Source: Taeniopygia guttata (taxonomy: Eukaryota; Chordata; Aves; Passeriformes; Estrildidae). Taken from it: a stretch of 64,000 nucleotides of DNA. The translations under genes were made by a program, and so were the position numbers. The stretch lies in the NCBI RefSeq assembly GCF_048771995.1, contig NC_133032.1, positions 21,863,501 to 21,927,500 on the forward strand. Reading direction: 5' to 3'. The first letter of the stretch is position 1; every line of letters begins with the position of its first letter. This document shows, in pieces, positions 49,101 to 58,496 of the stretch. The notes below the pieces were generated by a model. It was given only the letters and a program-made list of their open reading frames with translations, did not search any database and was not told the origin of the DNA.

Positions 49101-52100
49101 TATGTGTTCAATGTAGTATCTAGTGTCCATTCCTCATGGCAAATACCTCTGGCAAAACCAGCTGAGGTTCTTCTTCACGTGGTGTGTGAACTTCATTATT
49201 ATAAATATATGTACACATATATATATATGTAACTTTATTATTTAAGCCTTTGTACAGCTTTTTGTGTCAGTACTAAATCCCACTTTCAGTCTTAAAACAC
49301 ACTAAATAGCATTAAGGAACAGCTCTGGGGTTCAGTAGTTTTTAAGTGACCTGTGAGTTCCTGCTGCTTTAAAAAATCCAAGTGCTCCTTTTTCCTTTAT
49401 GAGCATAGCCTTGGAATAGAAGCTGGGCTGTAGGCCTGAGCATATCTCAACCATGAAACGTTTTTAGCACTGGGGACATTATTGTCTGCCTCGTCCAGCA
49501 GCCTTCAAGGCTGTTCTGCCAAAGATAGTGAAAATCATTGCTGAAGACCCCTAGCCATAATAGATCTGGAGGAATATTTTTATTTGTGAGGAGCAGTGTT
49601 AACTTCAAGGCTGCCACAGATTCCCTTCAGTCTGCTTCTGCAGCAAGACACTTGATTTTACTATATATGGAAGAGTGGCTGTATATGGTGAGAAAACAGA
49701 GCTAAGTAAATAAGCAGCAAGACTGAGAAGAAGGTGCTTGTGCATGCTGACTTCTCATTGAGGTGGGCTCTTGCTTGCACTAGTGCCACAACACAGCCTC
49801 TGTCTTCAAACCAGATCATGGGGACACAGCAACATTTGTAAACTTCTGTATGCAGCTCAGACTCAGGGCTGGTGTTGGTTAGGTCAGAAAGGCTGAGCCA
49901 GACCACTGCTGTCTTTAGTGACTTCCCAGCTGGCATTACTCTACCTGCTGTAATTGGCCCCAGAAACAAAGGTGTAGCTATGTTCACAGAATTGAAAGCT
50001 ATACCTCTTCCACAAAAACTCCTCTGTGGTTCTGCTACTAAAGTATATCATGTATTCCATCAGTTCATAGCTCCCGTATTTGTAAAGCTGCCACCCTATC
50101 CTTTACCTTAAATCCATTTTTATGTTGGCAAAGATGGGTTTTAACCACGATGTCATAATGACATGAGGTTAAAAAGTGATTTTTTTTTATCTCCTTGGGT
50201 TTTGTTCTTCAGCATTCCAGCTCTCTCCATATTTTTTCATCTGTTTCATTCACTAGTTTCTGATCTAACACCTAGATTGCAAACTCTTTGGATGGGAATT
50301 TTTTATTTGTCTAAGTGGTTCTTTGCACAGGGTTTTCTAGTGCTGGGGTTTCTTGCATGCACAGAAAGTCAAAACACAACAGCAAAGCTCTATTTGTGAA
50401 GCTGCTAAGCAGAATGACTGCTCTCCCTAGATAGCTTCCTAGAGGTGTTCTGGCTCCCACAGCCTTAGTAGGCTTGTGTAAGAAAGTAGTGTTGTCTTGG
50501 AACTTGAGGTCTATAGCTGTGTTTGCTTCATCCCACTGAGTTCCTTTGCCAATCCACTGGAAAACATAGGAGCAGAATTACAAAAAACATTGCCCTTTAC
50601 CTAAGGGCATGTAGTGCACTTTGCTGTGACATAATAGAATATGCCAGCAGTGAAAAGGGCTTGACAGTCCTCTGAGGAAGGACAGTGTTTGACTCAGTGT
50701 TTGAGTCAGATTGCAATGACTGCTGTGGTCAGTCTATAGTCATGTTCAGTGGGACCTGTAGCAGTGATGCTTTAGAAGGTTTGACTTTGGATAATTAGCT
50801 CATGGAAATAAGGAAACAATCTGTTCTTTCCTTTACCCATGAACTTTCTCAGGCAGAGCACCTGTGAAGTGTGAGACTGTTCTCAAACGCTGGGTATTGT
50901 CTCCCAGGCAGGTGTTAAATTATGAACTGCTGGCTCTCTGCAAGCATTCCTGCTAACTCCCTTGGTACTCAGCTCTCTGGCTGAGGTGTTTATAGTCTTT
51001 GAAATGGAGCAGTTCCCCCAGTGTAAGTGAGGAGACAGGTTCTGACTTTTTTTCCAAGTATTTGTATAGCTAAAAGCAGGAACCAAATAAAAATGGATGA
51101 GAGAAACATGTTCTGAAGAAAAAGGAGAGGTTGTAATAGCTGTATCATGGGTTTTGACAAGCACAGTTGTTCTGTGCTGGTTCCCTTGCCCATCAAGGGT
51201 ACTTGGCATTTTGAACAATCCTCTCCGATAAGAGTTTGAAGACAGTGTGTGGTTTTCATTCTCCGCTCATATTTTCCATGCTGGCTTGCTGCACTTCACA
51301 ATTTTCCCCAGCATTGTGTATCAGACTATTTTTTTCCCCCCCAATTTTTATTAAAATCTCTACAACACACTGTCTTTGCCAGAAAAATTTTGAATGACTT
51401 GTCCTCAGACGCTCCAGGAGTGCCAAGGATCGAAGAAGAAAAGTCTGAAGAGGAAACAGCAGCACCTGCCATCGCCACTGTTACGGTGCCAACTCCCATT
51501 TACCAAACCAGCAGTGGGCAGTACAGTATGTAGTCTGAATTTCTCAGTGGTGCTAGTAAGTGGGGATGAGAAGATGAAGAACTATTATTTCTGTAACTGT
51601 TGTTTGGACTAGGACAAAGCAGGAGGTGAAACAAAGATTACTTTATTTTGACTGTTAACCAGGCCTTTTAAACACATTCCTATTGTAAGTGTTTGAAAGG
51701 CTTGATTAACATTCTGGGACTGCTTGCCACTGGGTGCAGCTAATGCATCCTGAGGCAAAACAGGAACTAACCATAATGCTATTATAAACTTCTTCACTTC
51801 AGGAACTAGATGGGGGAATTCAGAAGTTTCTTTATTTTTGTGGCAGGTCATTAACACTTGTTCACCAAGCTGTAACCTCATCATTAGAAAAAAAAACATT
51901 ACGTCTGCAATGAAATTTTTAGAAAGTCCTGAAAAAATAAGGTCGTTGACAGCCTTAATATATTTCATAAGTATATGTTTCTGTGTTTTCTTTGTTAGAA
52001 TTTATAGATACAGTGTTTTGACTTGAAGAATGATTGAGGATATGGCCTTAAAGATAAGACACATCCTGTCTCACACTAACCATACAGTAAGAGACATATA

Positions 52101-55100
52101 CAACACATACAAAAGGGACAAAGAACTACTTGTTTACCTCTGTCTCTTAAAATCTCTTTAAAATTTTGTATCTCTGTTTACTCCTTAACCCCTTTGCTTT
52201 GTACCCTGCTTAATTTTATTGAAATGGATGTGGTTAATTCTGATTCCTGTTACAACTGTACAATAACTGCGTGTGCAGACACTTGAGATTTTGGTGTCTC
52301 TGTATATAGGAACACAGTGGAATTCTGTGAGTCACAAAAGGGGCAATGTCTTGGTATACCTGTATGACACGATTGAGGGCAAGAAAGGAAAAAACCAATA
52401 AAGTTAAGACTGCCTGAACCAACCTGTACCTTTATGAATGATAAAACAGCTAGGAAGGGTCTCAGGAAGTTGTAGAGAAGCGGGGACACAATCAGAAGGG
52501 GAAAAAAAAGCCAAGAAGAAAGTGAAACACAAGATGGGTAGCACTAGCAGCAGAGGAGATTGAAGGGCATAAAGCACAGAAGATGAGAGGAATTTCAGAT
52601 GAGAAGAAAAACTGAGGATTGAGAAAAATACCTAAACCAACCAAGAAGAAAATCTTAACGAATTAAAAAGTATTCCCTGGGGGTGGATTGTAACTCTTCC
52701 ATGTGATTCTGTTTTATTAGAGAAACTAGTTTATATTTTAGGCTGTAGGTTTTGGACCTCACAAACATTTGAAAACTTACCTTTCAAAGGATAATTTCTT
52801 TCTTGTCCATTGAAGCCATGTGTCTTATTTGGGGGTGTGTAAGGATTCAAGTGATTTAGCTTAGATCAGTATTCTTCCATACCTACGTTTAATACTGTAA
52901 GTTAATGAATGAATTATTGTCTGAAATGCTGGGTTGATTTTTTTTGTCTGCAGTTGCCATCACCCAAGGAGGAGCAATACAGTTGTCTAACAATGGCACA
53001 GATGGAGTACAAGGTCTCCAGACGTTGACGATGACCAATGCAGCTGCAACCCAACCTGGCACCACCATTTTACAATATGCACAGACCACAGACGGACAGC
53101 AGATACTTGTACCCAGCAACCAAGTTGTTGTACAAGGTGAGAAAGTTCACAGATAGTCATTCTGTGTAACATTTTCTCTGTGCAGATAGAAGTTGCCAGC
53201 CTGACTCCTTCAAATATGTCAGGAAACAGAATTAACAGCTTTGGCACAGATAAGTCCATAAAATTGTTGAAATTCTGGACAAAACTATTTGTCATATTTT
53301 TTGAAGCCTTTTCCTTTAGATTGGTAAAACTGTGGATATTTGAGGTTTAATACATTTATTTTTGCTTTTCCATGCTGTGTTTCCTTCATTTTGTCCACAC
53401 AATTTTTTAATATGTTCTGCAAAAACTAATACCACTTTGAAGTTCTGAGTTCTCCCATATGTGCAACAATAGGAAATTCAAAGCAAGCATTAAGATAGGT
53501 TAGAAGGATGTTTGATTCTTTCTAAAGGGACACTTTAATTTATTAGTAATTTTTCCCCTTTTTCAGTTGCAAGTCATCATTTCTTCCTACTGTTACTTTT
53601 GTAACTAGTCACTGAGTGACTGACTCAATCAGTGAGTCTTGGAATCATAGAACAATTTAGCAGAGTGCCTTAGGTGATCATTTGGTCTAGCCCTCAACTT
53701 GGCAGAGCTACTTTTGCTTAGTTGTGGGGACCTATTGCATCAAAATACATACTTTAGTTTATTAAAAATTGAGGAGCATTACAAAATTTTTATTGAAAAT
53801 AATAGAAATGTACCCCTGCTTCTATGAGTGTAAAGTAGTTGATTTGAAAGTTATCCAGTGAAGAGTTTACCAGGCATCAGTAAAAATGCATAGCATAGAA
53901 GAGTACTGTTGTTGCATTGGTCTTTGGGTTTTTGTGTTCTTAAGGACGTATGATTTCTGTAGGTGGTGTTGCGGTTTTTTATGAGCTCAGGCAAAATTAA
54001 CACGCTCCAAAGATTAAAATTAATAAAATAAAAGAAAGCCAAGACCTTGCTCATTCTAGAGAAACAATAGAGGGCACTGTCCATCTCTTGTGGGAGTAAA
54101 TGCTTCATTTTTATACCTTTTTTTTCTGTGTTAGATACTTACACATGCAGTTCCTTCTTTTCCAGACAGATATTTGGAACATAGCTAGAAATAGCAACCC
54201 CATCCGTCTCTAGAAATGCTAGAACTGCCCAAAAACCAGAGCAGTATAAAGAAATATAATTAGGGAGAAAGAAGCACAGCTATAACACAAGACAAATCAA
54301 GTTACCAAGCACAGGTGAAGACTTCTTCAGCAGGAATGCCCCAGACCTTGCATACATGAATAAACGGAGCCCGAGGCAGCAGTGATGACCCAGATGATGG
54401 CTGTCCCTCCTGAGCTGTGGCTTAGGGAGGTGGAGGGTCACAGAGGTGATTATGTTAGGGACATGACAGGTTAGAGAGATGAGTAGGTGTGACAGCGCTG
54501 TCACCAGACTGATGCCATGTTCCCGTGTGTCCCCGCAGCTGCCTCAGGAGACGTGCAGACCTACCAGATCCGTACGGCCCCGACCAGCACCATCGCGCCA
54601 GGCGTAGTCATGGCGTCCTCCCCAGCGCTGCCGACGCAGCCGGCAGAGGAGGCTGCGCGCAAGAGGGAAGTGCGGCTGATGAAGAACAGGCACGTACATT
54701 CACCCCGCTTTCATTGCCCTGTCAGCTCTGCACAGGCCTAGACTGTCAGGCACTAATCTTTCTTAGCCATGTTATCAAATGCTTCACAAAGAAGTTGCCT
54801 TTATTTAAAGACGCAAAGCAGAAATGCACATCTACTAATGCTGTGTGTTGCGACTGTGAAACCTTGAGTAAAGTGTCAGACTCATTCTGTGAGGAGAGTG
54901 AATTTGGTTGTTGCAGTAAGGAGGAAGGTAATTGGTGAGATACTTGTATGGCTGCAGGTATGTTCTTACAAACACCGAGTTGAGTTTTTATTGCGTTACT
55001 ACATTCATGTGGTTTACTTTGCTGGATTCTCTCCCTTAGCCTTGCTGCTGGCCCACATGTGCTCTTTGTGAGTGCTTTCTTGATTGTCTCACTTGTTCTT

Positions 55101-57761
55101 TTAGCTGCTTTGGATTTTCTCCTCCAGAGGCAGAAAGGCTCAGGCAAAGACTAAACGAGCAGCTATTCCTTTTGATTGAAGTCCTGTGCAGCCAGTAGTG
55201 GCAGTAGAGGGGCTAAAAGAAAAGCAAAGACTTGATCCTGTAGGATCCAGTGTGTGAGGAGGAACAGCTAAGCTTAGAGATAGGAGTGGGTGGAAGTAGC
55301 AAAGGAAGGGAGCTGTAGGGAGAAGTTGAGCAGGATGCTCCTGAGGTCTGTTGCTGTGGGAGTGGGAAGGGGCAGGTCTGAACTGGCCCATCACACCAAG
55401 CTTGAACTCTTACCCAAGGCCACAGATTGGAGCCTGTGTGTTACACTGTGACACTGAGAACCCAGTGCTTCCCACCCTTCTGAGCAGGGGAAGCCCCCTG
55501 AAAACCTTGTTAACTTCATCTGTCAGTCTGAAAAAACTGATGTTGTGCGGGTTGATTTATCTTCTGTAGGTTGCTGTGCTGTGAACATAATGGAAACTTG
55601 AGCAGACCCAGTGCTTATACAAGGGGCTTTAATGAAGTAAATAATGCTGAACAGCAGAGATCACTTTTTTAAAAGGTTTTTGTACAAAATGTCACCCATC
55701 TCCCTTTCTATATAGTTTTCTCATACCAGAGAATAGTGGATATCACTCTTTCAGGCTCTGCATTTGAAAAAAAATTAATTAGAATAACAGAATGCTCTCA
55801 TTTAGTCATCAGTCTTATTCCAGTAAAATAAAGCTTTTGTGTTTGTGAAAGCCAAGAAGAACAATGGGGAATTACCCTACTTGAGTTAAATTGACAGCTT
55901 TTGCAACAGTATCATGTTGCATGTGGTGCTTTTAGCTTGTCTGGGTAATAGATATTTGCAAATCTAAGCTCCATAGCAAAGCGGGGAAAAGGGATAGAGA
56001 GGCAGATGGTAAGGTGGTACTTACTGGAGGATTATAGTGTAAATATTCATATATATTATTGTGCAAATTTTCTGTTTAAATTTTACATTTTTAAAGCTCT
56101 GTTGTAATTCATTAAAAGTCTGCTGTTCGTAATGAACAACTAACACACACAGACTTGAGGTGGCTTAATATACACAGCCTAAGGGTGAAAAAAAATCACA
56201 GAAAGAAAATGTTGTCACCCAAGGAGGCTTGTTAGTAGTTTGCACTGGGAGGCACTTCCTGATCTCCTAGTACTTAATCTCCTAGTACCGGTAACAGCCC
56301 AAAATTACTTAAATTCTAAATGTTACACATGGTTTACTGAAGCACTGCAGGCATGTGAAATTGTATTTGTGGCAGTGACAAATGGCTACCTGAGTCCTTT
56401 CAGGGCTTACAGGCTGTGGTTTCTTCATCCTGTCTCATTTGTGGAGCTGAATTTCAGGAATTACTTTAGAGGCTTCTTATCAGTTAGGTCCTGGAATGCA
56501 TTCTGTTTTTACAGCTACTATTTATCTAATAAGGGGAGGAACGGGGTTGTCCTCTCATTTCCCAGAAATGTGATTGTTTCACCAGTCTGTGTAGTGTTTG
56601 CAATGAAGGGGCACACAGACTCTTATTTTTGAAGCTATTCTGCTTTGTACCTAAAGGTTTAGGGCAAATAAGTGTTTATTTCCCTGTGCCTGCAGAGTGC
56701 TGCTAGGACAAGTGGAACTGCAGGAGGAGAGCCCTCTGCCTGGGCTCCCATCTGCCCGTGGCATTTAGCCCTGTGCTTACTTTGCACATTGGCGCCATTC
56801 TATTGCTGTGCAGGGTAGTTCCTGCCTCGGTGTTCCTGCCTTCAGGATGCTCAGCAGCACATTAATGCCTTCTGGTGTTTTTCACTGGTGCTCTTGGTAT
56901 GTTACCAAGTTACCTACAGGCAGCTCACTCTTTACAAGCAATACTTAAAAGTTTGACTATCTTGAGGTCTGTTTTTGGCATAACTGACAGGGACTAAAGA
57001 ATTACATGGTTCCTACTGTTTATCTTGTGATATTTTTTGGCATTTATTTTTATTTGAGTTAATTATAGTATCATTGCAGTGATGTAGACATCATTATTAA
57101 AATGAAAGCATTGCTCAAGAGCAAATACATGAATGCTTGAGATACAGCACTTTTTTTACACCAGTTGATCATCTTGTTGGACTGCAGCAAAGGGAAAAGT
57201 TAAAGACTGTAAAAAGAATAATAGATGATAATAAAGTCAAATTACTGCAGCAGCATTCTACTCAGCCTAAAGGCTCCAATGTGAATCCTGCGAGCAAAAT
57301 TGTATCACTGATTAGGATCCTTTGCTCACAGAAGAAATAATAATAATAATAATAATAATGATGGTGATGATGATGATGAAGTTATTGGTGCTGTCTTACT
57401 GGGATCTGTATATTGAAATGATATGTGGATCTTGAGTGAGTGTGATTTATGAGGAGCAGTTGTAACAAACTCAGTGTTTTTCATCACTAGGATTTCTTAG
57501 CAATGCTTCCATATTCTGAAAATGGCAGTACTAGTAAAGGTTTGACTGAAAGCAGTTAGGTAGCCCATGTCTGCAAATGATTGTTCTGGATTTGAATGGC
57601 CTTTTTTGCTTTGCAGGGAGGCAGCACGTGAATGTCGCAGGAAGAAAAAGGAGTACGTGAAATGTCTAGAAAATCGAGTGGCTGTGCTTGAAAACCAAAA
57701 CAAGACACTGATTGAGGAGTTAAAAGCACTTAAAGACCTTTACTGCCACAAATCAGATTAA
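43075..57761 (+). CDS. CREB1: CREB1 coding region: cAMP-responsive element-binding protein 1, seven coding exons
   Basis: CREB1 is a nuclear bZIP activator that binds TGACGTCA elements as a dimer and recruits CBP/p300 when its kinase-inducible domain is phosphorylated. The coding exons (43075-43188, 46548-46694, 48520-48620, 51383-51525, 52954-53136, 54539-54689, 57617-57761) join in frame to 984 nt including the stop, giving 327 residues, the length of the mammalian delta isoform. Approximate domain order is Q1 1-86, kinase-inducible domain 87-146, Q2 147-265, basic region and leucine zipper 266-327. An in-frame TAA (43072-43074) sits directly before the first ATG, so the start cannot extend upstream. 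The first ATG has a weak context (T at -3); the ATG two codons later is ACCATGG and strong, so initiation at Met3 is also possible. No frameshift or internal stop is seen. The last intron has a GC donor. Orthology to CREB1 rather than CREM or ATF1 is clear from the near-identity throughout. Confidence 0.98.
43189..46547 (+). other. CREB1: CREB1 intron 2
   Basis: A GT..AG intron of 3359 bases, phase 0, with donor GTATAA and acceptor TTTGCAG. It is AT-rich except for a GC-richer patch at about 45480-45860, where no exon is recognised. I see no interspersed repeat or RNA gene in it. Confidence 0.9.
46548..46694 (+). CDS. CREB1: CREB1 exon 3 (residues 39-87)
   Basis: A 147-nt exon (49 codons), phase 0 at both ends, between acceptor TTTGCAG and donor GTACTG. 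It starts VSMPAAHATSS and ends IQSPQVQTVQ, completing the Q1 activation domain, which is rich in Gln, Val and Thr. The protein matches mammalian CREB1 throughout as far as I can recall. Read-through into intron 3 adds ten codons and stops at 46722. Confidence 0.97.
46695..48519 (+). other. CREB1: CREB1 intron 3, alpha exon not found
   Basis: A GT..AG intron of 1825 bases, phase 0 (donor GTACTG, acceptor ATTTACAG). In mammals a 42-nt alternative exon encoding SSCKDLKRLFSGTQ is inserted at this position in the alpha isoform. Reading the intron, I find no segment encoding anything like it with flanking splice sites. The rest is AT-rich unique sequence. Confidence 0.85.
48520..48620 (+). CDS. CREB1: CREB1 exon 4 (residues 88-120 and part of 121; first part of the kinase-inducible domain)
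   Basis: A 101-nt exon between acceptor TTTACAG and donor GTATGC, phase 0 in and phase 2 out. It encodes ISTIAESEDSQESVDS through the first kinase-inducible helix and ends with the PKA site RRPSY at 48604-48618. The serine (codon 48613-48615) is residue 119 here, equivalent to Ser133 of the 341-residue mammalian isoform. Phosphorylation at this residue by PKA, CaMK, RSK or MSK is known to create the CBP/p300 KIX binding surface. The acidic Ser-rich stretch before it holds known casein-kinase and ATM-type sites in mammals. Sequence is fully conserved as far as I can recall. Confidence 0.98.
48621..51382 (+). other. CREB1: CREB1 intron 4
   Basis: A GT..AG intron of 2762 bases, phase 2 (donor GTATGC, acceptor TTTGCCAG). 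It carries a short AT dinucleotide tract at about 49201-49231. No exon, RNA gene or interspersed element is recognised. The minus-strand frames at 49661-49987 and 50883-51218 have no family resemblance. Confidence 0.9.
49201..49231. repeat. Short AT-rich microsatellite
   Basis: Alternating A and T with two C interruptions and two G, inside CREB1 intron 4. Confidence 0.75.
51383..51525 (+). CDS. CREB1: CREB1 exon 5 (residues 121-169; end of kinase-inducible domain, start of Q2)
   Basis: A 143-nt exon between acceptor TTTGCCAG and donor GTATGT, phase 2 in and phase 1 out. It starts with the last base of the Arg121 codon and KILNDLSSDAPGVPR, the second kinase-inducible helix that packs on KIX. 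It continues with the acidic IEEEKSEEET and ends IYQTSSGQY. Relative to human from memory it has ETAAPAIAT where human has ETSAPAITT. Intron retention would add two codons and stop at once at a TAG (51531-51533). Confidence 0.97.
51526..52953 (+). other. CREB1: CREB1 intron 5
   Basis: A GT..AG intron of 1428 bases, phase 1 (donor GTATGT; T-rich tract then CTGCAG). AT-rich unique sequence with a purine-rich stretch at about 52480-52640. Nothing else is recognised. Confidence 0.9.
52954..53136 (+). CDS. CREB1: CREB1 exon 6 (residues 169-230; Q2 activation domain)
   Basis: A 183-nt exon between acceptor TCTGCAG and donor GTGAGA, phase 1 at both ends. It encodes the glutamine-rich Q2 (constitutive activation) domain, known to contact TAF4/TFIID, with AITQGGAIQL, GVQGLQTLTMTN, TTILQYAQTTDGQQ and NQVVVQ in order. 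One difference from human, from memory, is Ser for Ala after AIQL. Confidence 0.98.
53639..53712 (-). mobile_element. Short CR1 3'-tail fragment
   Basis: TTGGAATCATAGAACAATTTAG followed by GGTGATCATTTGGTC and CAACTTGGCAG matches the reverse complement of the CR1 3' terminus (the GATTCTATGATTCT-type end preceded by the TCGATGATCT region). Only about 75 bases are kept and they are diverged. It lies in CREB1 intron 6, antisense to the gene. Confidence 0.6.
54489..54504. other. 16-bp perfect palindrome upstream of exon 7
   Basis: GTGACAGCGCTGTCAC equals its own reverse complement. It ends 34 bases before exon 7 and directly precedes a plausible branch-point sequence (GACTGAT). It also forms a head-to-head pair of TGACAG cores, the MEIS/TGIF-type site. 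Either an RNA hairpin effect on splicing or DNA binding is conceivable; neither is shown. Confidence 0.6.
54539..54689 (+). CDS. CREB1: CREB1 exon 7 (residues 230-280; hinge and start of the basic region)
   Basis: A 151-nt exon after acceptor CCCCGCAG, phase 1 in and phase 2 out. It encodes ASGDVQTYQIRT, then TSTIAPGVVMASSPALPTQP, and then the first half of the DNA-binding basic region, EEAARKREVRLMKN. It must end at 54689 (AAC AG) for the next exon to read in frame, so the intron begins with GC, not GT. The exon holds about 15 CpG in 151 bases, far above the other coding exons. The protein is unchanged from mammals as I recall it, so the CpG gain is largely at synonymous positions. Confidence 0.96.
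54690..57616 (+). other. CREB1: CREB1 intron 7, GC-AG type
   Basis: An intron of 2927 bases, phase 2, with exon-intron boundary CAG|GCACGT and acceptor TTTGCAG. The nearby GT (54694) would leave the exon four bases longer and shift the frame. The intron contains a GC-richer patch at about 55130-55520, a 16-bp near-duplication at about 56262-56288 and a trinucleotide repeat at about 57336-57379. No exon or RNA gene is recognised. Confidence 0.88.
57336..57379 (+). repeat. Trinucleotide microsatellite (TAA)n then (TGA)n
   Basis: About eight TAA units followed by several TGA/TGG units in CREB1 intron 7, about 240 bases before the last exon. Likely length-polymorphic. Confidence 0.9.
57617..57761 (+). 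CDS. CREB1: CREB1 exon 8, last coding exon (residues 280-327; basic region end, leucine zipper, stop)
   Basis: The acceptor TTTGCAG precedes a G that completes Arg280 and then EAARECRRKKKEYVKC, the core DNA-contacting part of the basic region. The zipper follows with leucines at heptad spacing (LENRVAV, LENQNKT, LIEELKA, LKDLYCHK). The frame ends HKSD and TAA at 57759-57761. The zipper mediates homodimers and heterodimers with ATF1 and CREM. Identity to human is complete as far as I recall. Exon 8 continues into the long 3'UTR. Confidence 0.98.
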
Positions 57762-58472
57762 TTTTGGATTCTCGTTTTCACTTGTCCAGGTGGGATAGAG
57801 ACTGGTTCTGGCTATACCCAGAAAGACAAAGTAAACTTTTTATTTTCTAAACATTTCTTTTTTTCTATGCGCAAAACTGCCTGAAGCAACTACAGAATAT
57901 ACTTCATCTGTGCTTTGCATCAAACTGTGAATGTTCAAGTACTTGCCTCCACTTCTCCCCTTACAAGATGAATTTCATCATCAATCTCAGCGTGAAGAAG
58001 AAGAACAGGCTTCTCTCTCATCTCCTGATCCTCTTCAAGGTGTAACAGTGGTCACTTGGGAAGTTACTGTGGGGAGGGTCCTTTTGTAAAGATGTCAAGA
58101 ATTTGTGCTGAGCTCTTTCCATTGCCTTAGAGACAGAGTCACCCCAGCCTCTTGGACCAGAGAATGGTGGGCTGCAGAGGTGGAGCATGCATGGTACAGT
58201 GAAGAAGCAGTGGTTGCCACATTGGTTTCACACGTTCATGCTGAACTGTACAAATACACGGCTGAGCAGCACACCAGACAAAGGGCGCTTCACTGTCACG
58301 TTCTTGGTGTGGAGATAACAGACCTTTCTCAAACTAGCCCAGGATGGGGGTTTGATTTGCAATCTGTATTAAGCCCTCCTGGACTAGTAAAACCTTCTCC
58401 ATACTTCAGAAACAAATGCATCGAAATGAGCTTCACTGGTCAGTTGTTGATTCTCATAGTTTATGTGTGCAA

Positions 58473-58496
58473 GTGCATTCAGCATTCTGAATGCAC
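58473..58496 (+). other. Perfect stem-loop in the CREB1 3'UTR
   Basis: The arms GTGCATTCAG and CTGAATGCAC are exact reverse complements around a four-base loop CATT. GTGTG (58465-58469) and a CACAC run (from 58503) could extend the stem through an internal loop. It could be a protein-binding RNA structure. It is too short for a typical microRNA precursor. Confidence 0.6.

Larger units (their letters stand above)
53137..54538 (+). other. CREB1: CREB1 intron 6
   Basis: A GT..AG intron of 1402 bases, phase 1 (donor GTGAGA, acceptor CCCCGCAG). It holds a short CR1 tail (about 53639-53712) and, near the 3' splice site, a 16-bp palindrome (54489-54504). The last 250 bases become clearly more GC-rich toward exon 7. 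Confidence 0.9.

Noticed and set aside
54694..54695. GT at 54694 as the exon 7 donor in place of the GC donor
   Set aside because: With the normal exon 8 acceptor it shifts the frame and stops within exon 8, destroying the conserved bZIP. It could be a minor alternative but not the main donor.
58473..58496. 3'UTR hairpin as a microRNA precursor
   Set aside because: A 10-bp stem with a 4-base loop is far shorter than a pre-miRNA stem. The outer pairing is too weak to extend it to about 22 bp.
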